Shown here: positions 1-5,504 of the stretch, piece by piece | Numbering within the stretch: the stretch's first letter is position 1 | Layout: each line of letters begins with the position of its first letter | Notes under the pieces: model-generated | What the model was told of the DNA's origin: nothing | Seen by the model: only the letters and a program-made list of their open reading frames with translations | The model's database searches: none | Assembly (NCBI GenBank): GCA_035524495.1 | Contig: DATKOR010000096.1 | Location: 1 to 15,043, forward strand | Direction: 5' to 3' | DNA from: CAIKZZ01 sp035524495 | GTDB lineage: Bacteria; Pseudomonadota; Gammaproteobacteria; Steroidobacterales; Steroidobacteraceae | DNA: 15,043 bases | Program-made: the position numbers and the translations under genes

Positions 1-113
1 ACGCCCTCGCACTTGATCTTCGCATCCTCGGCGTGTGCGACCGGGGCCGCGACCGTCGAGAACAGAAGCGCGGCGGCGGTGGCGATCGCAGCACCGGTGA
101 CATTGGTCTTCAT
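1..113 (-). CDS. Small secreted protein, N-terminal part (likely DUF2282 / bufferin BufA-like), runs off left edge
   Basis: Only the first 37 codons are in the window. The start is ATG at 113-111, preceded by an AGAGG ribosome site about 8 nt upstream. The peptide begins MKTNVTG, continues with an Ala-rich hydrophobic stretch and ends in an A-H-A|ED signal-peptidase-like site near residue 28. The visible mature part begins EDAKIKCEG. A short Sec signal followed within about 10 residues by a K-C-x-G motif is typical of DUF2282 (BufA-type) periplasmic proteins. These are modified on cysteines by the MNIO enzyme BufB (DUF692) with BufC and are linked to copper handling. The DoxX gene immediately upstream and the nearby ECF sigma factor are common companions of such clusters. 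The cysteine-rich body is outside the window, so the family call is an inference; any small secreted Cys protein is possible. Confidence 0.5.
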   Translation of the reverse strand, partial: MKTNVTGAAIATAAALLFSTVAAPVAHAEDAKIKCEG

Positions 114-200
114 GAATCTATACCTCTTGAAGGATGACGGGATGGTGGCAAGCGGGACCGGCTGCGACGGGCGCGCCGGATGTCGGCGAACCCGGGGCGA

Positions 201-231
201 CCCGCCGCGCCGGTCCCCTCGGAGCGGCGGG
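201..231. repeat. Inverted repeat between doxX and the bufA-like gene
   Basis: CCCGCCGC (201-208) and GCGGCGGG (224-231) form perfect 8-bp arms around a 15-nt loop in the 140-bp gap between the DoxX stop and the bufA-like start. No T-run follows on either strand, so it is not a canonical intrinsic terminator. It could be a processing or attenuating stem in a doxX-bufA transcript, or chance in GC-rich DNA. Confidence 0.3.
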
Positions 232-253
232 CCGCCGTTCGATACTTCAGGCG

Positions 254-742
254 CTAGGCGACCGACGCACGGCCCGCGAGCGGTGCCCGCACGGCTCCCA
301 GCAGGCGATCGAGCGACCAGCTGCCGGGGCCGTGCACGACGAGCACCAGCAGCATGAAGCCCCACAGCACGTGCTGGCCGAGCGCGGCCTCGAAGCCGTC
401 GCCGAGCAGCACGTGCCGGTAGGAGATGAAGGCCATCAGGTTCACGGCGAAGAGCCCGAGCGCCCCCGCGCGTCCGGCGAGGCCGAGCATGACGAGCGAC
501 CCGAAGATGAGCTCGCCGGCGGCGCCGGCGTAGGCAGCGGCGTGCGGCGGGAGCAGCGGCACGCGGTACTCGGTCTCGAAGAGCGCGAGCGTCTGCGACC
601 AGTCGCTGACCTTGAGCCAGCCCGACTTCACGAACACCCAGCCGACCCAGAGCCGCGTCGCGAATTGAAGCGGCGCGGCGAGGTAGCCCGCGGCTGCGGC
701 GAGGCCCCCCTCGAGGGCATTGAGCGTCTGGCGGGGGTTCAT
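254..742 (-). CDS. DoxX family integral membrane protein
   Basis: This is a 162-residue protein with start ATG at 742-740. AAGGAG lies about 9 nt upstream, which decides this start over the longer open frame. It contains about four hydrophobic helices. The first holds the DoxX-like stretch ATRLWVGWVFVKSGWLKV (about residues 28-45) and the second an AGAAGELIFGS-type segment typical of DoxX/DoxD family proteins. The family is membrane-bound with poorly defined redox or quinone-linked roles and is repeatedly found next to DUF692/DUF2282 (bufferin) genes. The bufA-like gene follows 140 bp downstream on the same strand, so co-transcription is likely. An ECF-type promoter element (823-796, minus) lies about 54 bp upstream of the start and matches the element in front of the divergent sigma gene. 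The family assignment is good; the precise function is unknown. Confidence 0.85.
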   Translation of the reverse strand: MNPRQTLNALEGGLAAAAGYLAAPLQFATRLWVGWVFVKSGWLKVSDWSQTLALFETEYRVPLLPPHAAAYAGAAGELIFGSLVMLGLAGRAGALGLFAVNLMAFISYRHVLLGDGFEAALGQHVLWGFMLLVLVVHGPGSWSLDRLLGAVRAPLAGRASVA

Positions 743-795
743 CGAGTGCGGCTCCTTCGCGGGTTCTCGCGCCGGCGTCTTGGCGCACGCCCGAC

Positions 796-823
796 TAGAC
801 CGGACGACCCGGTGACTTCTTAC
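796..823 (-). promoter_or_regulatory. Candidate ECF-sigma promoter for doxX/bufA-like genes
   Basis: On the minus strand GTAAGA (823-818), a 16-nt spacer and GGTCTA (801-796) resemble ECF-type -35 (GTAAC-like) and -10 (CGTCTA-like) elements. The same architecture, GTAAnA-N16-GGTCTA, occurs on the plus strand at 932-959 in front of the sigma gene. Both sites also share a C immediately before GGTCTA. The predicted transcript start near 790 gives a leader of about 48 nt before doxX. This is a sequence match only. Confidence 0.55.
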
Positions 824-911
824 ACGCTCGGCGCGAAGGATGCGATCCCGGTGGGACTTGTTGCGGCGCATCAGGCGGGCGCGCCACGCGAGCCGTGTAC
901 GATGCAGCCCT

Positions 912-927
912 CGCAGCGCTCGCTGCG
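912..927. repeat. Perfect dyad just upstream of the sigma-gene promoter
   Basis: CGCAGCG (912-918) and CGCTGCG (921-927) are perfect 7-bp arms separated by CT, ending 4 bp before the candidate -35 element at 932. The placement would suit an activator or repressor site. GC-rich dyads of this length can also occur by chance. Confidence 0.3.
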
Positions 928-931
928 TCCG

Positions 932-959
932 GTAATAAGGCACCGCGAGGCCCGGTCTA
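932..959 (+). promoter_or_regulatory. Candidate ECF-sigma promoter for the sigma/anti-sigma operon
   Basis: GTAATA (932-937), a 16-nt spacer and GGTCTA (954-959) match the element on the opposite strand at 823-796 in spacing and in most fixed bases. This suggests autoregulation by the adjacent ECF sigma factor. The -10-like hexamer ends only 5 nt before the ATG at 965, so a transcript from it would start at or next to the start codon (leaderless). Confidence 0.5.
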
Positions 960-964
960 CCCTG

Positions 965-1483
965 ATGAGCGATGCTGCGTCCCCGCCGGAGCTGAAATCG
1001 CGGTTCGAGGCGCTGTGCGGACAGTTGCGGCCGGACCTGTACCGGTTCGCGTTCTGGCTCGCGCGCGACCGCGCGGTTGCCGACGACGTCGTGCAGGACA
1101 CGCTGCTCCGCGCCTGGCGCTCCTTCGGGAGCCTCGGCGACGAGCAGAAGGCGCGGGCCTGGCTGTTGACGATCGCCCGGCGCGAGTTCGCGAGGCGCTT
1201 CGAGCGCAAGGCGTTCGAGACCGTCGACGTCGACGACCTCGCGGCGCTCGAGGACCCGGCGCTCGCGGCCGAGGACGCGCAGGAGATGGCCGACGTGCGC
1301 GCCGCGATCCTCGCGCTCGAGCGCGACTACCGCGAGCCGCTGGTGCTGCAGGTGCTGATGGGCTATTCGACCGAAGAGATCGCGACGCACATGGAGCTCA
1401 GTTCGGGCGCCGTGCTGACGCGGCTGTTCCGCGCGCGCCAGAAGCTCAAGGCCGCGCTGCTCGGCGGGAGCGAGGAGCTGTGA
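965..1483 (+). CDS. ECF-subfamily RNA polymerase sigma factor
   Basis: This is a 172-residue sigma-70 family regulator with only regions 2 and 4, the size expected for ECF sigmas. Region 2 is at about residues 22-90, with LRPDLYRFAFWLARD, the acidic ADDVVQDTLLRAW core-binding helix and the AWLLTIARREF promoter-recognition segment. Region 4 is at about 115-165, with the YREPLVLQVL helix followed by the GYSTEEIATHMELSSGAV helix-turn-helix and LTRLFRARQKLK. The start at 965 begins MSDAASPPELK. An earlier in-frame ATG at 902 has no ribosome site and adds residues not expected of the family. The stop TGA (1481-1483) overlaps the anti-sigma GTG start by 4 nt, a usual sigma/anti-sigma coupling. Genes transcribed divergently (DoxX and the bufA-like protein) are the likely regulon, because both sides share a promoter element. 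In Caulobacter an ECF factor (SigF) controls bufferin genes, which fits. Confidence 0.93.
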   Translation: MSDAASPPELKSRFEALCGQLRPDLYRFAFWLARDRAVADDVVQDTLLRAWRSFGSLGDEQKARAWLLTIARREFARRFERKAFETVDVDDLAALEDPALAAEDAQEMADVRAAILALERDYREPLVLQVLMGYSTEEIATHMELSSGAVLTRLFRARQKLKAALLGGSEEL

Positions 1484-2148
1484 ACTGCCTCGACCTTCGC
1501 CGCGCACTCGGCGCTGACCCTGCGCTGCGCACGCCCGAGATCGAGGCGCACCTCCTCGAGTGTGCAGCGTGTGCGAAGTACGCCGCCGACCTTGCGCACC
1601 TCGAGGCGCGGCTGAAGCGCGCGCTCGAGATCCCGGTGCCGCCGCCCGGCGCCGCGCGCCCGCGGCCGGCGCCGCGGCTGTGGGCGCTCGCCGCCTCGGT
1701 GGCCGGCGCCGCGATCGTCGTCGCGACGCTGTGGACGTTCTACCCGCGCGAATCGCTCGCGACCGCGCTCGTCGGCCACATGGCACACGAGCCCGACTCG
1801 CGGCGGCGCACCGACCAGCCGGTCGCGCCGGCGACGCTGGCCTACGTGCTCAAGCGCTCGGGCGTCGAGCTCGCGCCGGACGTCCCGCTCGTCACCTACG
1901 CGCACAGCTGCTGGTTCCGCGGCTGGTTCGTCCCGCACCTCGTCGTGCAGACCGCGGACGGGCCGATGACGGTGATGGTGCTGCGTCACGAGCACCCCGC
2001 GGCACGCACGCTCGCGCTCGAGGGCGGCTACCGCGTGCTGATCGTGCCGGTGAAGGGCGGCGCGATCGCCGTGCTGACCGAGGGGCCGGTCGACCCGGCG
2101 GTCGTGAACGCCGCGGTCGCGCGCGTCGTCGCCGCGGTGCGCTTCTAG
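1480..2148 (+). CDS. Membrane-anchored zinc-finger anti-sigma factor (DUF3379-like)
   Basis: This 222-residue protein starts with GTG at 1480, overlapping the sigma stop (GTGA) and preceded by GAGGAG. The N-terminal cytoplasmic part carries EAHLLECAAC, i.e. His24-x3-Cys28-x2-Cys31, with Cys3 as a possible fourth ligand. This is the zinc-binding anti-sigma fold that clamps ECF sigma factors. A Pro-rich linker (about 52-66) leads to one transmembrane helix (about 66-88, RLWALAASVAG...). A periplasmic domain of about 130 residues follows, which includes the SCWFRGWFVPHLVVQT region with a single Cys and reads as the sensor part. The length and layout match proteins annotated as DUF3379. The protein likely holds the upstream sigma factor inactive until an envelope or metal signal arrives. 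The signal itself cannot be read from the sequence. The stop codon overlaps that of the convergent phosphatase gene. Confidence 0.85.
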   Translation: MNCLDLRRALGADPALRTPEIEAHLLECAACAKYAADLAHLEARLKRALEIPVPPPGAARPRPAPRLWALAASVAGAAIVVATLWTFYPRESLATALVGHMAHEPDSRRRTDQPVAPATLAYVLKRSGVELAPDVPLVTYAHSCWFRGWFVPHLVVQTADGPMTVMVLRHEHPAARTLALEGGYRVLIVPVKGGAIAVLTEGPVDPAVVNAAVARVVAAVRF

Positions 2149-3014
2149 GGCCGGGCGGCGCGCCGGCAGGCGGCCCCGCCGGCGTCAGGCACCGCGCCGT
2201 CCACGGTGCGAAAGCGCCACGTATAGCGGTTGCGCTCGAGTTCGAGCTCGAGCACCCCGTGCGTGCGCGCGAACGCGCGGTGGCGCGACGACAGCGACAG
2301 GTCCACGAGGTGCGCGCCGCCCGTGCCGACCACGAACTCGCGGATGCCGGTCGCGGCCGCGGTGCCGTCGGCGGCGAGCGGGTCGAACGATTCGTAGAAG
2401 TGCTCGTGGCCGCTCAGCACGACGTCGGCCCCGGCCGCCTCGAGCAGCGTCCACGCGGCCTTCATCGGCGCACCGTCGCCGCGGTGCAGGCCCGTCGACA
2501 CGAACGCGTGGTGCCAGAGCGCGATCACGCAGCGCCCGTCGCCGGCGATAGCGCCGAGCTCGTGCGCCAGCCAGTCGTTCTGCCGGGCGAGCGCCTCGCC
2601 GCGCAGGTTGCTGTCGAGGCCGACCAGCCACCAGTCGCCGAGCGCCGCGCGAAAGTACGTCAGGTGCCCGTTGCGCTCGCCGAAGTACGCCAGGAAGTCG
2701 CGCGTCGCGCCGCCGACGTAGTCGTGGTTGCCGGGCACGGCGTACGTCGTGGCCCTGAGCCGTCCCCACGTCGGCGCGTAGCACCTCGCGAGCGTCGCGC
2801 GATCGGCGAACGGATAGGCGGCGTCACCGAGCACGAGCACCGTCGCGCCGTCCGGGATCAGCCGCGCAGTCTCGGCCGCCGCGCTCTGCGCGGGGTCGCC
2901 GCGGCACTCGGCGATGTCCCCGGCGGCGTAGACCTGCAGGGCCGCGCGCGCCGGCAGCGCGCCGAGCGCGACGCCGATCGCCGCGAGCATCGCCACGGCA
3001 CGCCGCGCGGCCAC
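2145..3014 (-). CDS. Secreted calcineurin-like (purple acid phosphatase-like) metallophosphatase
   Basis: This is a 289-residue protein starting with GTG at 3014-3012. GAGGAGG lies 7 nt upstream and the start is 2 nt after the MATE stop. This start yields a complete Sec signal peptide (MAARRAVAMLAAIGVALGA, cleavage near ARA24|A); the ATG at 2990 would lose its positive N-terminus. All metallophosphoesterase motifs are present in order: GDIAEC (32-37), GDAAYP (63-68), GNHD (95-98), WHH (167-169) and GHEH (202-205). They supply the two-metal site. The GDAAYP and GNHDYVGG variants resemble the purple acid phosphatase/alkaline-phosphatase-like branch (phosphomonoester or diester hydrolysis in the periplasm). 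It is the last gene of a three-gene leftward unit behind the MATE pump and the oxidoreductase. The substrate cannot be inferred. Confidence 0.88.
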   Translation of the reverse strand: MAARRAVAMLAAIGVALGALPARAALQVYAAGDIAECRGDPAQSAAAETARLIPDGATVLVLGDAAYPFADRATLARCYAPTWGRLRATTYAVPGNHDYVGGATRDFLAYFGERNGHLTYFRAALGDWWLVGLDSNLRGEALARQNDWLAHELGAIAGDGRCVIALWHHAFVSTGLHRGDGAPMKAAWTLLEAAGADVVLSGHEHFYESFDPLAADGTAAATGIREFVVGTGGAHLVDLSLSSRHRAFARTHGVLELELERNRYTWRFRTVDGAVPDAGGAACRRAARP

Positions 3015-3016
3015 CG

Positions 3017-4423
3017 CTACGCCTCCTCGACCGCGACCGGCGTCGGCGTCGCCGCGCCAGCCGGCGCCATGCGCGCGCGTCGCCAGCCGCCGAAGCGGTA
3101 GTAGGCGAAGGCGAGCGTCGAGGACACGACTGCGGCGAGCGGAAAACTCCACCAGATCGCGTCGGCGCCGCGGCTCGGCAGCATCAGGTGCGCGAACGGG
3201 ATCCGTACGCACCACAGTGCGATGAACAGCACGACGAGCGGCGGCAGCACGGCGCCCGTCGAGCGCACGACGCCGAACAGCACCATCGAGATGCCGAACA
3301 GGACCCACGACGGCGACACGACCCGGTTGATGTGCCGCGCGATCTCGATCGTCGCCTGGTCGCTGAGGAAGAGTCTGAGCGCCAGCGCGTCGACGAGGAG
3401 CAGCAGCAGCACCGCGGCGCCCGTCGCGACGCAGCTGAACGCGACGCCGGTGCGCGCGGTGCGCGCCACCCGCTCCCAGTGGCCGGCCCCGACGTTCTGG
3501 GCCGCCATCGACGACACCGCGGCGCCGATCGCGAAGGCGGGCATCTGCACGTAGTTCCACAGCTGCCAGGTGGCGCCGTAGGCGGCCGTGGTCGCCGAGC
3601 CGAAGCGGTTGACGAGCGAGATCATCACGACCGCGTTCGCCGACAGCAGCACCATCTGCAGGCCCATCGGCAAGCCCTTGCGCAACAGCGTCGCGATGAT
3701 CGCGCCGTCGAAGCGCAGGTAGCGAAGCTCGGCGCCCCGCAGGCACAGTGGGTTCCCGGTCCGGTACAGGTACGCGACGAGCGCCGCGAGGCTGACCGCG
3801 TTCGCGATCAGCGTCGCGAGCGCGGAGCCGGCGATGCCGAGCGCGGGCAGCGGCCCGAGCCCGAAGATGAACAGCGGGTTGAGCGCGATGTCGAGGCCGA
3901 CCGACAGGACCAGGAAGCGAAAGGGCGTGCGCGAGTCGCCGGCGCCGCGCAGCACCGCCATCACGTACGTGTAGAGGTAGAGGAACGGCAGCGCCGCGAA
4001 GATCAGCCGCAAGTAGGCGCGCGCCAGCGGCACCGCATCGGCCGGCGTGCGCATCCACTCGAGGAGCGGATCGGCCGCCACGGTCCCTGCCAAGGCGAGC
4101 ACCAGGGAGACGGCGCCGAAGAACGCGGCGCTCGCGCCGACGACGCGCCGCGCGTCCTCGAGGCGCCGCGCGCCCGCGTACTGCGCGACCAGGATCGTCG
4201 CGGCCATCGCGACCCCGAACGCGCCGCCGAGCAGCAGGAAGAGCACCGTGTTCGCGTTCGAGGTCGCGGTCAGCGCCGCGGGGCCGAGGAACTTACCGAC
4301 CCACACCGAGTTGACCGAGCCGTTCAGCGACTGCAGCACGTTGCCGAGCAGGATCGGCAACGCAAAGCGGTAGAGCGTCGTCGCGATCGGGCCCTCGGTC
4401 AGTGCGGTGGCATTCGGCTTCAT
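3017..4423 (-). CDS. MATE family multidrug/cation efflux transporter
   Basis: This 468-residue polytopic inner-membrane protein has the length of MATE antiporters and about 12 hydrophobic helices in two similar halves. The N-terminal half has the characteristic LYRFALPILLGNVLQSLN and VNSVWVGKFLGPAALTA segments and an AQYAGARRLEDARR cytoplasmic loop. The second half repeats the layout with KGLPMGLQMVLLSANAVV and MAAQNVGAGHWERVARTART. Such proteins export cationic or aromatic compounds using H+ or Na+ gradients. The ATG at 4423 overlaps the stop of the upstream oxidoreductase gene by 4 nt (ATGA). There is no strong Shine-Dalgarno site, so translational coupling is likely. The phosphatase begins 2 nt after this gene. 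The substrate is unknown. Confidence 0.92.
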   Translation of the reverse strand: MKPNATALTEGPIATTLYRFALPILLGNVLQSLNGSVNSVWVGKFLGPAALTATSNANTVLFLLLGGAFGVAMAATILVAQYAGARRLEDARRVVGASAAFFGAVSLVLALAGTVAADPLLEWMRTPADAVPLARAYLRLIFAALPFLYLYTYVMAVLRGAGDSRTPFRFLVLSVGLDIALNPLFIFGLGPLPALGIAGSALATLIANAVSLAALVAYLYRTGNPLCLRGAELRYLRFDGAIIATLLRKGLPMGLQMVLLSANAVVMISLVNRFGSATTAAYGATWQLWNYVQMPAFAIGAAVSSMAAQNVGAGHWERVARTARTGVAFSCVATGAAVLLLLLVDALALRLFLSDQATIEIARHINRVVSPSWVLFGISMVLFGVVRSTGAVLPPLVVLFIALWCVRIPFAHLMLPSRGADAIWWSFPLAAVVSSTLAFAYYRFGGWRRARMAPAGAATPTPVAVEEA

Positions 4424-5487
4424 CCGGTCGGGTCCACGACGAGCACCGACTTACCGACCGTGCCGCCGGCCTTGAGTTCCGCGAGCGCCGCGGGCGCCGC
4501 GGCGAACGGGCGGCGCGCGCCGACCCACGGCTCCGCGAGCTCGAGCGCCGCGAGCGCCGCGAGCGCAGCCGGCACGCGCTCGATCGCGTCCCAGAGCCAG
4601 ATCAGGTTGAACGCCAGCAGCGCGCGGTTCTCCGAGATCATCGCGAGCGGATCGAGTCGCGGGCGCCTGAGCCACTGCCAGCCGAGCCGGGCCCAGCCCG
4701 GGCGCCGCCCGCGCGGCATGAAGTCGGCCGCGCCGTAGAGCACGTAGCGCCCCTCCGGCGCGAGGCGCGCGAACGACGCGCGAAAGTCGTCGCCCATCAC
4801 CGCGTCGAACACGATGTCAAAGCCCCTCGCGCCGCAGGCCTCGAGCGCCGCGTCGAGCGCCCGACCGGAGCCGCCGGGAGACCGTACGACGACCTGCGTG
4901 CGCGACAGCAGCGCGCGCGAGACCAGGAAGTCGCGCTTCGACTCGCGGCCGACGACGCCGACGGCGCGCGCCCCGAGGCGTGCGAGGATCGCGAGCGCCT
5001 GCAGTCCGACGCCGCCCGCGGCCGACTGCACGAGCACCACCGAGCCGCGGCGCGCATCCCCGAGGCGCACGAGCCCGTACCAGGCGGTGAGCGTCTGCAC
5101 CGCAAACGCGGCGCCCGACTCGAAGGACCAGCCGGCGGGCAGCGGCATGAGGTAACGGGTGTCGACGTTCAGCGCGCTCGCATAGCCGCCGAAGCGCGTG
5201 AGCGCGATGACGCGGTCGCCGACCGTGACGCCGGCGGCACGGTCGGCGACCGGGGCCCCGAGCGCCTCGACGACGCCGGCGACCTCGAGCCCCGGCACGA
5301 ACGACCCGCGCGGTGTCGCGGAATAGAGACCGAGACAGGCGAGCGCATCGGCGAAGTTCTGGCCGATCGCGCGGACGCGGATCCGCGCCTCGCCCGGCGC
5401 CGGCGGGTCGAGGGTCTCCTCCACCAGCCGCAGACGGTCGAGCGAGCCCGCTCGATCGATGCGCCATGCGGCGCGGGTGCTTGGCAT
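4420..5487 (-). CDS. Medium-chain NAD(P)-dependent oxidoreductase, VAT1/quinone-reductase-like
   Basis: This is a 355-residue zinc-independent member of the medium-chain dehydrogenase/reductase superfamily. The GroES-like N-terminal half contains IRVRAIGQNFADALACLGLY (about 39-55) and the PGLEVAGVVEALG stretch (about 65-77). The Rossmann half has the cofactor motif AAGGVG (156-161). The C-terminal part, with APEGRYVLYGAADF and a following region ending in NRALLAFNLIWLW, is close in pattern to the VAT1 family branch. No catalytic-zinc Cys/His set is seen, as expected for quinone-reductase-like proteins. The start is ATG at 5487 (MPSTRAAW), where homology to the family should begin; the open frame extends 13 codons further but into mprF. 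It is the first gene of the leftward unit with the MATE pump and phosphatase. No clear ribosome site precedes the ATG, and mprF starts 17 bp away in the opposite direction. Confidence 0.87.
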   Translation of the reverse strand: MPSTRAAWRIDRAGSLDRLRLVEETLDPPAPGEARIRVRAIGQNFADALACLGLYSATPRGSFVPGLEVAGVVEALGAPVADRAAGVTVGDRVIALTRFGGYASALNVDTRYLMPLPAGWSFESGAAFAVQTLTAWYGLVRLGDARRGSVVLVQSAAGGVGLQALAILARLGARAVGVVGRESKRDFLVSRALLSRTQVVVRSPGGSGRALDAALEACGARGFDIVFDAVMGDDFRASFARLAPEGRYVLYGAADFMPRGRRPGWARLGWQWLRRPRLDPLAMISENRALLAFNLIWLWDAIERVPAALAALAALELAEPWVGARRPFAAAPAALAELKAGGTVGKSVLVVDPTG

Positions 5488-5504
5488 GGGATCATAGTAC
5501 CCGC

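Noticed and set aside
902..964. Earlier ATG at 902 as the sigma-factor start
   Set aside because: No ribosome site precedes it, it would span the predicted promoter, and the extra 21 residues are not expected of ECF sigma factors.
134..1483. 449-residue plus-strand frame covering the doxX region and the sigma gene
   Set aside because: Only the portion from 965 is the sigma factor; the upstream part is antisense to doxX, low in hydrophobic order and rich in Arg/Glu/Ala as expected of a GC-rich shadow frame.
254..1786. Long minus-strand frame that could be read as a 510-residue fusion with DoxX
   Set aside because: The N-terminal part is antisense to the sigma and anti-sigma genes and has no domain. 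A good ribosome site and start at 742 separate doxX.
3188..4738. 516-residue plus-strand frame opposite the MATE gene
   Set aside because: Composition dominated by Arg, Glu, Gln, His and Asp is the usual antisense image of a membrane-protein gene in GC-rich DNA; the opposite strand has a clear MATE protein.
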